Below, one piece after another: positions 23,872 through 32,024 of a stretch of 64,000 nucleotides of DNA (position 1 is its first letter; the number at the start of each line of letters is the position of its first letter). The notes below the pieces were generated by a model. The model ran no database searches and was not told the origin of the DNA. It saw nothing but the letters and a program-made list of their open reading frames with translations. The DNA is from an uncultured Desulfovibrio sp. (GTDB taxonomy: Bacteria > Desulfobacterota > Desulfovibrionia > Desulfovibrionales > Desulfovibrionaceae): contig URBN01000007.1 of assembly GCA_900546145.1 (NCBI GenBank), forward strand, positions 25,603-89,602, in the 5' to 3' direction. A program made the position numbers and the translations under genes.

Positions 23872-24517
23872 CGCAGAGCCCCATCAGAAACGCTATGTAG
23901 GCCGTGCGCGAGCGGATGGCGAGAAGCGCGCCCGAGAGCGCCGCGGCGTAGACGAAGGTCCAGGAAAGATCGGGGATAATCGGGTAGACGCCCAGGGCCA
24001 GAAGAGAGCAGACCACCCCGCAGAGCAGGGTATAACTCACGGCGTAGAGGATGGCGTGCATGCCCGCCCGGCGCAGTATGCTCTGGTAGACCACCTTCTC
24101 GGGGTGCGGATCAGCCGCCTCCATGTCCGGCAGAAAGCGATCCTCGTATATCCGGTAGCGCTGTTCGAGCCAACTGCCGGCCTGGGCACAGAGCATGGCC
24201 AGAATAAGCGGCAGGAGCATGCTCCCCGCGTCCACGAAGTGCGCGGTCCGGGCAAAGGGGAAAAGCAAGAGGAAGGCCATGCCGCCGAAGGGATGAATCA
24301 CGGTTCCCATGGCGATGACGTCCTGCCAGAGGAGCTCCAGCGTAATGCCGATGGGGAGGGCGATGCTCCACTGATTCGTGACAAAGCCCGCGATCATGGC
24401 GAGGGCCAGGGGGCGCTCCACGAGGCCCACAATGAACGAAAAGCGGGCCGCTCCGATAAGCACGAAGAGAAGACAGCAGGGAAGGCCGGCCAGGAGAAGA
24501 TTAAAGAGCAAATTCAT
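23822..24517 (-). CDS. PTS mannose/sorbose-class EIIC membrane component
   Basis: A 231-residue membrane protein with six to seven hydrophobic helices, related to ManY/SorA: ALPIGITLELLWQDVIAMGT and HPFGGMAFLLLFPFA are family-like. EIIC binds the sugar but in this class normally needs EIID; no EIID gene is next to it. It overlaps EIIB by 17 bases and is the last gene of the rpoN-hpf-rapZ-EIIA-EIIB run. Its 3' end overlaps the convergent MFS gene by 50 bases. Confidence 0.8.
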   Translation of the reverse strand: MNLLFNLLLAGLPCCLLFVLIGAARFSFIVGLVERPLALAMIAGFVTNQWSIALPIGITLELLWQDVIAMGTVIHPFGGMAFLLLFPFARTAHFVDAGSMLLPLILAMLCAQAGSWLEQRYRIYEDRFLPDMEAADPHPEKVVYQSILRRAGMHAILYAVSYTLLCGVVCSLLALGVYPIIPDLSWTFVYAAALSGALLAIRSRTAYIAFLMGLCVISALIVFRSNSFFSV

Positions 24518-24962
24518 CGGGAATCTTCTCAGGTTCCAGGGGCACGGCCCTGAAATCGAGTTCCGTACCCTGGCCGGACACGAGTTCGCGCAGGGCTGCC
24601 ATATCGTCCTCGGACACAGCCACGTGGGTGCACAGCTGTTTCTTGCCGGCTCCGTAATGCAGATTGCCGATATTGAGCACGTTCAGGGTCACGCCGCTGC
24701 GCGCGGCCGTGCGCACATCCTGCAGGTTCTCAAAAAGCACGAAGCTCTCGTCACCGCATTCTTTCAGCGTCCCGGCGAGATCCTTCAGGGGCACGAAACG
24801 CACGTCCACATGGTGGGGAATGGCCAGACTCATGATCTGCTGCCGGAGCAGGTCTCCCGCGAGCGCGTCATTTGCGACGATGAGATGCGCGGCGCCTGTA
24901 TAGGGAAGCCAGCCCTCAATGACCTGTCCGTGGATGAGGCGGTTGTCTACGCGGAACCACAT
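24501..24962 (-). CDS. PTS mannose/sorbose-class EIIB
   Basis: A 153-residue cytoplasmic protein of the ManX-B/SorB fold. The phosphorylated His is His11 in RVDNRLIHGQVIEGW, the exact family motif, followed by HLIVANDALAGDLLRQ. EIIB takes phosphate from EIIA and passes it to a sugar during transport. It lies three bases after EIIA and overlaps EIIC. Without EIID it may act mainly as a regulatory phosphorelay. Confidence 0.9.
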   Translation of the reverse strand: MWFRVDNRLIHGQVIEGWLPYTGAAHLIVANDALAGDLLRQQIMSLAIPHHVDVRFVPLKDLAGTLKECGDESFVLFENLQDVRTAARSGVTLNVLNIGNLHYGAGKKQLCTHVAVSEDDMAALRELVSGQGTELDFRAVPLEPEKIPDEFAL

Positions 24963-24965
24963 GGA

Positions 24966-25445
24966 CTAGCCCTTGTGCTGTTCCGCTCTGGCCTCACCGC
25001 TTTTTTCGGCGTGCCTGTGCTTCAGCATGGCGCCCGGAACCACGATGCCCTTGACGCCGGCCTCACTGGCCACTTCCGCCAGTTCGGCGAGGGGGAGCGT
25101 GCGGGAGGAAAAAACCTTGAGCAGCATAGGCAGGTTCACACCTGTCACGACTTCAACATTGAGCGATGAAAGAAGGGAAAGCGCGAGATTGGTGGGTGTG
25201 CCGCCAAACATATCGGTCAGCACGATGACGCCCGCGCCCTTGTCGAGACGTTCGGCTGCGTCCTTGAGCCTGCGCACCGTCTCGGGCACTTCCTGCCCCA
25301 CGTCGACACTGATGGACGTGCAGTCGGAAAGCGGTCCGAGAATAAACTCGGCGGTGCGCAGTATGGCCGACCCGTAGTCGGCGTGCGACACCACGATGAT
25401 TCCTGCTTCCGGGGTTCCCTTCTTTTCAACAGTTTCTTCAGGCAT
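24966..25445 (-). CDS. PTS mannose/fructose-class EIIA
   Basis: A 159-residue protein of the EIIA-Man fold. Active His21 lies in GIIVVSHADYG, and the second signature VIVLTDMFGGTPTNLA follows at about residues 74-90. The last 20 residues are a charged tail not needed for the fold. It receives phosphate from HPr, passes it to EIIB and can signal PTS status to regulators. Its place directly behind rapZ resembles ptsN next to rapZ in enteric rpoN operons, but the fold is the Man class, not the PtsN class. Confidence 0.92.
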   Translation of the reverse strand: MPEETVEKKGTPEAGIIVVSHADYGSAILRTAEFILGPLSDCTSISVDVGQEVPETVRRLKDAAERLDKGAGVIVLTDMFGGTPTNLALSLLSSLNVEVVTGVNLPMLLKVFSSRTLPLAELAEVASEAGVKGIVVPGAMLKHRHAEKSGEARAEQHKG

Positions 25446-25536
25446 AGCGCAAACCTCCAGACTGAGACAGGACAGGATCCGTCACGCGGGATCCGTTCGT
25501 TTTCGAAGTGTGCCAGCTTTCACGCGGCATAACAAG

Positions 25537-26634
25537 CTACCCGAGTTCCAGATGTCTGTGTTCCAGGGTCACCGGGTATCCCGCCTGATGCAGGGCTGTA
25601 TGCACGGCCTCGGCCACGGCTACGGATCTGTGCCTGCCGCCCGTGCAGCCGAAAGCGATAGTCAGACGGTAGCGGCCTTCGTTCTCCATGAGCGGGAGGA
25701 TAAAGAAGATCAGTTCCAGAAGCTTGGTGCGGAATTCCCTGGCCTTGGGCGTGGCAAAAACGTAATCGGCCACATCGCTGTCCTTCCCGCTCTTCGCTCT
25801 CAGTTCGGAAACGAAGTAGGGATTTGGCAGAAAACGCAGGTCGAAGACATAGTCGGCTTCGCGGGGCACGCCGTACTTAAAGCCGAAGGAAATGATGTTC
25901 ACCCTGAGGGAGCGCAGGTTACCGATCCTCGATCTGAAGCGCCGCTGAATGACGCGGCGCAGGTCGTGGATGGAAAACCTCGTCGTATTGACGACCATGT
26001 CGGCCATGGCGCGCAGGGGCGCAAGCCGCTTTCTCTCGAGGAGCACAGCCGCCTCCAGCCCGACCCCCTCGCTTTCGAGGGGATGGGGACGGCGCGTCGT
26101 GGCGTAGCGGCGCATGATCTCTGACGTGTCCGCCTCAAGGAAGACAATCTCAGGCGTCCAGCCTTCGCGGCGCAGGCCCTCTATAGCGTCCTGGATGGTA
26201 TCGAGAAAATTGGACTGGCGTATGTCCATGCCGAGGACGATGCCCTTGAAATGCGCCATGGACGGCTTTTCCATGAGCGCGACCATTTCACCGGCCATGG
26301 TAGCGGGAAGCCCGTCCACAGTGAAATAGCGCAGGTCCTCAAAAACCTGTATGGCCGTGCTTTTACCGGATCCGGAAAGCCCGGTGACAATGCAGACGCG
26401 CAGTTTTCTGCGTTCGGCCGCACTGTCCCCCCGGTTTTCTCCCGTCGTCCCGGGGCCGGCAGCTCCCGTTCCCGGAGATGACTTCTTCTGCGGCTCCTGC
26501 CTTTCCCCGGCAGACGTCCGCTGCCCGGGGGCGGAACCTTCCGTGGGAGCACCCTCCCCGCGGATCAGGACATTCTCAGTCCCTGCAGCCCGATCCCCGG
26601 TAAGGGGAACTGTCCTTTCGTTTTTCCCTTCCAT
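25537..26634 (-). CDS. rapZ: RapZ-family nucleotide-binding protein with long N-terminal extension
   Basis: A 365-residue protein. The RapZ/YvcJ domain begins at about residue 78: Walker A VTGLSGSGKS at about 83-92, Walker B-like IVLGMDIR, and the C-terminal signature FGCTGGRHRSVAVAE. In E. coli RapZ controls glucosamine-6-phosphate synthase through small RNAs; in others it binds nucleotides or UDP-GlcNAc. The first 77 residues are an unusual Gly/Pro/Glu/Lys-rich, probably disordered extension (APGQRTSAGERQEPQKKSSP). ATG 26634 follows GGAGGTG. Confidence 0.9.
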   Translation of the reverse strand: MEGKNERTVPLTGDRAAGTENVLIRGEGAPTEGSAPGQRTSAGERQEPQKKSSPGTGAAGPGTTGENRGDSAAERRKLRVCIVTGLSGSGKSTAIQVFEDLRYFTVDGLPATMAGEMVALMEKPSMAHFKGIVLGMDIRQSNFLDTIQDAIEGLRREGWTPEIVFLEADTSEIMRRYATTRRPHPLESEGVGLEAAVLLERKRLAPLRAMADMVVNTTRFSIHDLRRVIQRRFRSRIGNLRSLRVNIISFGFKYGVPREADYVFDLRFLPNPYFVSELRAKSGKDSDVADYVFATPKAREFRTKLLELIFFILPLMENEGRYRLTIAFGCTGGRHRSVAVAEAVHTALHQAGYPVTLEHRHLELG

Positions 26635-26676
26635 GGCCCTGCACCTCCGGCACATACCGAAACGAGGCCGATCAGG

Positions 26677-26704
26677 AAGGGCTCCCCGCGTGCAGGGAGC
26701 CCTT
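26677..26704 (-). terminator. Hairpin between hpf and rapZ
   Basis: AAGGGCTCCC (26677-26686) pairs perfectly with GGGAGCCCTT (26695-26704). It lies 20 bases past the hpf stop codon. No T-run follows on the minus strand, so it may be a partial attenuator or an mRNA-processing/stability element rather than a full terminator. Confidence 0.5.
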
Positions 26705-26723
26705 CGGAATGCCTTATGTACGC

Positions 26724-27260
26724 TTATACGATGGGGTCAATCAGGCCGATGCTGCCCGTACGGCGGCGGTACACGATATTAATACGGTTGTTTTCCTGAT
26801 TCAGGAAGACAAAGAAGTCGCTGCCGATGTTGTCGAGCTGCATGACCGCTTCCTCAAGATGCATGGGCTTGGGGCTGAAACGGTCCGTTCCATCGACCCC
26901 GGGGTTTTCTGCCTCGCCCTCAAGGTTGTAGGTGAAGACGTCTACTTCGGTTCCGCGGGCCTTGCGGCGCTGCTCCTTGACGCGGGACACGTGCTTCTTG
27001 ATCTGGCTCTCCAGCTTGTCTGTAACGAGGTCGATGGCGGCATACATGTCAGAAGTCTGCTCGCTGGCCTTCAGGTGCAGTCCCTCGCCGACGACGGTCA
27101 CTTCGCAGTTATAGCGAATCTTGTCCACGGTCATAACGACATTCACTTCCAGACCGGCGGACTTGCCGAAGAAGCGGCCGAGCTTTTCCAGGCGGCGGCG
27201 TGCGTACTTCTTGAGATGATCGGAAGCCTCAAAATTCTTAAAGGCGTAGGCAATATTCAT
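26724..27260 (-). CDS. hpf: Long ribosome hibernation promoting factor
   Basis: A 178-residue protein with the two parts of long HPF: an N-terminal S30AE domain (MNIAYAFKNFEASDHLKKYA through VKEQRRKAR) that sits in the decoding site, and a C-terminal dimerisation domain (EEAVMQLDNIGSDFFVFLNQ, RINIVYRRRTGSIGLI) that pairs ribosomes into 100S particles. ATG 27260 is the family start; the longer upstream reading is not coding-like. It lies downstream of rpoN, as in many proteobacteria. Confidence 0.93.
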   Translation of the reverse strand: MNIAYAFKNFEASDHLKKYARRRLEKLGRFFGKSAGLEVNVVMTVDKIRYNCEVTVVGEGLHLKASEQTSDMYAAIDLVTDKLESQIKKHVSRVKEQRRKARGTEVDVFTYNLEGEAENPGVDGTDRFSPKPMHLEEAVMQLDNIGSDFFVFLNQENNRINIVYRRRTGSIGLIDPIV

Positions 27261-28013
27261 AAACGACCTCCAGGTTGACCTTTTCCAGGCAATCCGTGAA
27301 CGGTACGGACGGAAAAGGTGTCCATGTCTGCCCGGCCGGGCGTTGCCCCGGCCGCACCACCGGAGAAACGGGGCTCCGCCGCGGCGGTTTCTCCCCCTCT
27401 CCGGGTACAGAATTCCTGCTATGAAAATCTCATTGACGGCATGTGTTGTCAACTCCCGGGGAAAATATCCCGCCCCCTGACAAAAAGGAAAAATAGAAGG
27501 GAACAGGGCTCCGCCGGGAGATCAGACAGTGTCTGCCCCGGAGACCTGGCAGGCTGCCAGAGGAATGATACCCGCAGCACGGATTCCGTATGACAGCGGA
27601 GATATTTCTGACAGACACCGGAAAGCCGCCTTTCCCTTCTGCCCCCGGAGATTACCGCCAGGACATACGTCCGGCTGACAGAAGGAGGCATGGATTCACA
27701 GGGCAGGAACCCCGCTTCCGTCAGCGTGCAGGGATGCCCGGGGCTCTCACGGAGCATCTGCCCGGGGACTGGGATATCCCCGCCGGCAGGCGATAACGCG
27801 GCAGCGCACCTGCTGCCGGCCAGGCACTCAGAACGGCACACCCAGACTCTCCCGGAGGCCGGGCAGAAAGACACCGGCGGGGAGCGGCAGAAAGAACGCA
27901 AAACCAGGGCTGGTGGTTATCCGGCAGGCTCAGGGAAGACGGGAAGGCAGCCTTCCAACCCGCCAAATTTCTGTGAGGCTGTCTCCTGTGGCACGGCGGG
28001 AGGCAGGTAAAGC
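27261..28013. other. Long non-coding stretch between rpoN and hpf
   Basis: About 750 bases with no convincing gene. Short open frames exist on both strands but lack ribosome sites and coding character. One visible structure is an inverted repeat GGAGAAAC...GTTTCTCC around 27362-27395 close to hpf. The hpf promoter or leader must lie here. The rpoN-hpf gap is usually short, so an inserted or decayed gene or a regulatory RNA is possible. Confidence 0.5.
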
Positions 28014-29447
28014 CTAGAGAAGCTTGCGGCGCCTGGAGGATGACGGGATATTCAGTGCGCCGCGGTACTTGGCCACGGTCCTGCGGGCTATGGTGATGCC
28101 GAGCTTTTCCTTGAGCTGCTTCACGAGTTCTTCATCGCTCAGGGGCGACTGGGGGTTCTCCTCGCTGATGAGCTTCTTAATAAGAGCCCGCACGCTCTCT
28201 GAGCCCACCTGGCTTCCGTCCTGGAGCGCGACACCGGAATTGAAGAAAAATTTGAGCTCGAAGATGCCGAAAGGCGTGGAAACATACTTGTTCGTGGTGA
28301 TGCGGCTGACCGTCGACTCGTGCATGCCGATCTCCTCGGCCACGTCGCGCAGGATAAGAGGCTTGAGGGCCCGCACGCCGTTTTCGAAAAAGTCCCTCTG
28401 ATAGTGGACGATGCTCTCCATGACCTTGTACAGCGTGCGGTTGCGCTGTTCAAGGCTCCTTATGAGCCAGCTCGCGGCGCGCTTCTTTTCCGTGCAGTAT
28501 TCCTTTTCCTTGTCCGTGATGCGTTTGTCGTTCTCGAACGTATCCGAGACAGTGAGGCGCGGCAGACCGTCCTCATTGAGCAGGATGACAAAGTCACCGC
28601 CGATTTTGCGCACGTAGACGTCAGGACTCACGTACACGGGCTCGCTCCCGCCAAAGCTCGATCCCGGCATGGGATCAAGGGAGCGGATGACTTCGAAATA
28701 TTCCTTCAGGTCGTCCTCATCGAGCCTGAATTTCTTCATGAGCGGCTTGAGGCGGTTGTTCTCAAAGTCCTCGAGATGATTTTCCACGAGATCCACAAGG
28801 ACGGGATCGCGGTCGAGCCCCTTTTCCCTGATCTGGATCATGAGACATTCCACCGGCGTACGCGCGGCCACGCCCACGGGATCGAAGAGCTGGATGCGCT
28901 TCAGGACCTTTTCCACGTCCTCGGGCTTGCAGCCGGACATCCCGGCGATTTCCTCGAGCGTGGCCTGCAGGTATCCTGTGGAGGACAGATTGCCGATGAT
29001 ATTTTCGCCAATGGCTACTTCTTCGGGCTTCATGTCCGAAAGATGGAGCTGCCAGAGAAGATGCCCGGACAGAGTGGGCTTGCGCGAATAACGCACTTCA
29101 GCCGGCACGCCTTCCTCTTCCTGAATTTCGCGCTGCTGAAAATCACGCGGCGAGCTCGCGAAGTCGCCGAGATAATCTTCCCAGTCCTCATTGCGCGACG
29201 ATTCCCTGTCGTAGACGTTCTCCTGGTCGTGGTCAGGCTTGCGTTCCGGTTCGGCCTGCTGCCTTTTTTCATCCATTGTGGGCTGATCCACCGACTCCTC
29301 AAGGAAGGGATTCTCCATCAGTTCCTTGCGCACGGTTTCCACGAGATCCAGTCTGGACAGCTGCAGAAGCCTGATGGACTGCTGCAGCTGGGGTGTCATG
29401 ACGAGCTGCTGGCTTAATTTAAGCTGCTGACGAAGTTCAAGAGCCAC
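28014..29447 (-). CDS. rpoN: RNA polymerase sigma-54 factor
   Basis: A 477-residue sigma-54. The N terminus is the activator-interacting region I (ELRQQLKLSQQLVMTPQLQQ, glutamine/leucine-rich), followed by an acidic region II, the core-binding domain, an HTH near 370-390 and the RpoN box ARRTVAKYRGALNIPSS at the C terminus that reads the -24 element. It directs transcription from GG/GC promoters with AAA+ activators. A matching promoter is present at 52901-52917. It heads the rpoN-hpf-rapZ-PTS block. Confidence 0.97.
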   Translation of the reverse strand: MALELRQQLKLSQQLVMTPQLQQSIRLLQLSRLDLVETVRKELMENPFLEESVDQPTMDEKRQQAEPERKPDHDQENVYDRESSRNEDWEDYLGDFASSPRDFQQREIQEEEGVPAEVRYSRKPTLSGHLLWQLHLSDMKPEEVAIGENIIGNLSSTGYLQATLEEIAGMSGCKPEDVEKVLKRIQLFDPVGVAARTPVECLMIQIREKGLDRDPVLVDLVENHLEDFENNRLKPLMKKFRLDEDDLKEYFEVIRSLDPMPGSSFGGSEPVYVSPDVYVRKIGGDFVILLNEDGLPRLTVSDTFENDKRITDKEKEYCTEKKRAASWLIRSLEQRNRTLYKVMESIVHYQRDFFENGVRALKPLILRDVAEEIGMHESTVSRITTNKYVSTPFGIFELKFFFNSGVALQDGSQVGSESVRALIKKLISEENPQSPLSDEELVKQLKEKLGITIARRTVAKYRGALNIPSSSRRRKLL

Positions 29448-29774
29448 GTTCCGCCTCTTCTGTTACTGCCGGCTGAAGAAGCTGGCATGATTTTTGATTT
29501 CCTATAAGCGAGTAGCACGCTAAGATTTATTTCGCAATACCGGGTCCCCGGAAAAGAACGGAACGAAGGGGGGAATCCGCCGCCGGGAGAAGAAAGGACC
29601 GGCCGCTCTTCCGGCTTTCCGTAAGAAGACATTCCGCCGTTTCTCTTCCGCCCCTGCCTTGAGAATGACTCCTGTATGATCTATTTTGATGCTTCCGGAT
29701 AAGGCTTATTCCGGACTGCACCTCAAAAATTCTAAAAGGAGACGGCCCCCCGGCGGGGGAGCCTTTACGCATTC
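29448..29774. promoter_or_regulatory. Divergent intergenic region rpoN/argH with an argH promoter
   Basis: On the plus strand TTGAGA (29659-29664), a 17-base spacer and TATTTT (29682-29687) could drive argH. A GC-rich hairpin GCCCCCCGGCGGGGGAGC lies in the argH leader just before the start codon. On the minus strand TTATAGG-type sequences near 29500 may serve rpoN. Nothing else is recognised. Confidence 0.4.
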
Positions 29775-31193
29775 ATGAAAAAAACCAACGCGAGCTGGGG
29801 CGGACGCTTCAAACAGGGCCCCGCGGAGGCCGTCGCGGCCTACACCGAATCCGAATCCTATGATCGCTATCTCGCCCCCCAGGATATCCGTGGCTCTCAG
29901 GCTCACGCCCGCATGCTGGCCCGCCAGGGCGTCATCAGCAGAGAGGACGCTGACACTCTTGTGAAGGGTCTTGATCAGGTCGCCCGTGAAATCAGGGAAG
30001 GCACCTTCGTCTGGAAGCCGGAACTCGAGGACGTGCACATGAACGTCGAAGCCAGGCTCACGGAAATCGTGGGCGAGGTCGGCAAACGCCTGCATACGGG
30101 CAGAAGCCGCAATGACCAGGTGGGACTCACCTTCAGGCTCTTCGTTTCCGACAGCCTCGCCGAATGGCAGCATCTTCTCGTGAAGCTCATCGCCCGTTTC
30201 CGTGAAAAGGCCATGGAGTATCAGGACGCCATCCTCCCGGGGTGCACGCACATGCAGCCGGCCCAGCCTATCAGCCTGGCCCATCAGCTCCTGGCCTACG
30301 CCTGGATGCTCGAGCGCGACACAAAGCGCATCGATGACACCCTGAAGCGCGTGCGTGTCTCACCGCTCGGAGCCGCTGCCCTGGCCGGCACCACCTATCC
30401 CCTCGATCCGGAGAGCGTGGCGGAGGACGTGGGCTTCAACGGCATCTACCACAATTCCCTGGATGCCGTATCAGACCGCGACTTTGTGCTTGAGGCCCTC
30501 TTCGACGCCTCCCTCATCATGCAGCACCTCTCCCGCTACTGCGAGGAGACCATCTACTGGGCCAATCCCAATTTCGGCTTTGTCACCCTTTCGGACGGCT
30601 ACTCCACAGGCTCTTCCATCATGCCCCAGAAGAAAAATCCGGACGTGGCCGAGCTCATGCGCGGCAAGACCGGCCGTGTCTACGGCTCCCTCATGAGCCT
30701 GCTCACCGTCATGAAAGGTCTGCCCCTCGCGTATAACCGCGACCTTCAGGAGGATAAGGAGGGCTTCCTTGATACCTCCCACACCGTGATCACCTCTCTC
30801 ACCGTCCTCGAAGGCATGCTCTCCGAGCTTTCCTACAACACGAAGCGCATGGAGGAGGCCTGCAGCCGCGGCTTCCTGAACGCCACGGAAATGGCCGACT
30901 ATCTCGTGGGCAAAGGCGTCCCCTTCCGCGAGGCCCATCACATCACCGGGCACGCTGTGGCCCTGGCCGAACAGGAAGGAAAGAAGCTCGAAGATCTGAC
31001 CCTGCAGGAACTCAGGGGCGTGGACAGCCGCATCGACGAGGGCGTCTACGCCGTCCTCGACTACCGCGCTGCCGTGAGGCGCAGGGAAACGCCCATGGGA
31101 ACAGGGCCGAAGTCCGTCGCAAGGCAAATCGCCGATCTCGGAGCCTGGCTGGATTCCCGCCCGGAAAGCGCGCCGGACGGCAGTCATGAATAA
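29775..31193 (+). CDS. argH: Argininosuccinate lyase
   Basis: A 472-residue cytoplasmic enzyme splitting argininosuccinate into arginine and fumarate, the last step of arginine synthesis. The start (WGGRFKQGPAEAVAAYTES) and the fumarase-superfamily signature GSSIMPQKKNPDVAELMRG are clear, as is HTGRSRNDQ. Length is as expected. The stop overlaps the following gene by eight bases. Confidence 0.97.
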   Translation: MKKTNASWGGRFKQGPAEAVAAYTESESYDRYLAPQDIRGSQAHARMLARQGVISREDADTLVKGLDQVAREIREGTFVWKPELEDVHMNVEARLTEIVGEVGKRLHTGRSRNDQVGLTFRLFVSDSLAEWQHLLVKLIARFREKAMEYQDAILPGCTHMQPAQPISLAHQLLAYAWMLERDTKRIDDTLKRVRVSPLGAAALAGTTYPLDPESVAEDVGFNGIYHNSLDAVSDRDFVLEALFDASLIMQHLSRYCEETIYWANPNFGFVTLSDGYSTGSSIMPQKKNPDVAELMRGKTGRVYGSLMSLLTVMKGLPLAYNRDLQEDKEGFLDTSHTVITSLTVLEGMLSELSYNTKRMEEACSRGFLNATEMADYLVGKGVPFREAHHITGHAVALAEQEGKKLEDLTLQELRGVDSRIDEGVYAVLDYRAAVRRRETPMGTGPKSVARQIADLGAWLDSRPESAPDGSHE

Positions 31194-31980
31194 CGATCGG
31201 CGAAAAGGGACAGCGGAGGAGCCCGGCCATGAGCGCGGGGGAGGATGGAAGCTGCCTCTCCTGTGTGCGGCTGCGGCCGCCGCTGCCGCGGTTCTCTTCT
31301 GGGGCCTGAAGGCTGCCACAACCTCCGATCCGGCCATCGACAGCGAACTCATGGAAATCTCCACGTCCTGGATGCAGGATGTTACGGAAAATTCCTCAGC
31401 TTCATTCAACAGCGAGATCCAGGCTGCGGTCAGAGGGTACACCACGGCCCCGGCCCGCGACGCCAGCGTCGCGGCCATAGGCCGCAGAGCCATCGATGAC
31501 GGCCGCCTCGACATGGCCTGCGCCGTCACCCGCTACCTGCAGAACCGCGAGCTCCGTCTTTCCCTTCTGCGCGACATCGACAACACCGCCCGCGGCAGCT
31601 GCGCCACACTCCCCTGGAGCGCCTTCGCCGTGCGGAGCATAGCCGATGACGATCCCTCCATGGCCGCCACCCTCGCACGGGAGGTGAACAGCCGCTGGGA
31701 AGCCTGCGGACGCAATCTCGGACCGGACTACCACGAAGGAGGCCCGAAGCCCGGAACAGCCAGACCGGAAAGGCCGGAAAGCCTGAGTCTGGATTCCGGG
31801 GATATCACCCCGGATGATCCTGATGGCGAATCTGACGGCGAACCGGACGCTGAAAGCGGGGAGGACAGGGACAGCAGAGCAGCGCAGCCCCAGGGAGCCC
31901 CCTCCGAACTTGGCGCGGATCCGGGCGATGACACTCCCGATTCCAAGGCGGATCCCGACGAAAACGACATCCGCAACTAG
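31186..31980 (+). CDS. Membrane-anchored protein of unknown function with acidic tail
   Basis: A 264-residue protein starting inside the end of argH (eight-base overlap). Residues 20-42 form one membrane helix (KLPLLCAAAAAAAAVLFWGL), so the rest is probably periplasmic. Residues 50-180 are helical with two conserved-looking Cys (DMACAVTR, RGSCATL, and EACGRN). The last 85 residues are a Pro/Asp/Glu/Ser-rich low-complexity tail. No family is recognised. A lipoprotein or Tat signal is absent. Confidence 0.6.
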   Translation: MNNDRRKGTAEEPGHERGGGWKLPLLCAAAAAAAAVLFWGLKAATTSDPAIDSELMEISTSWMQDVTENSSASFNSEIQAAVRGYTTAPARDASVAAIGRRAIDDGRLDMACAVTRYLQNRELRLSLLRDIDNTARGSCATLPWSAFAVRSIADDDPSMAATLAREVNSRWEACGRNLGPDYHEGGPKPGTARPERPESLSLDSGDITPDDPDGESDGEPDAESGEDRDSRAAQPQGAPSELGADPGDDTPDSKADPDENDIRN

Positions 31981-32024
31981 TTACGTATTTTTCCGTATTT
32001 CCCTCACGTGAGAAGGAGAGACAT

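Noticed and set aside
27449..27901. 150-codon minus-strand frame in the rpoN-hpf gap
   Set aside because: No ribosome site, Cys/Ser/Arg-rich random composition, no recognisable segment.
28320..29417. Long plus-strand frame antisense to rpoN, and a similar one antisense to pyrG (36039-37739)
   Set aside because: Both are shadows of well-recognised genes and have His/Ala/Leu-rich composition typical of reverse-frame reading.
29489..29505. Sigma-54-like TGGCATGATTTTTGAT upstream of argH
   Set aside because: The essential GC at -12 reads GA, which normally abolishes recognition.
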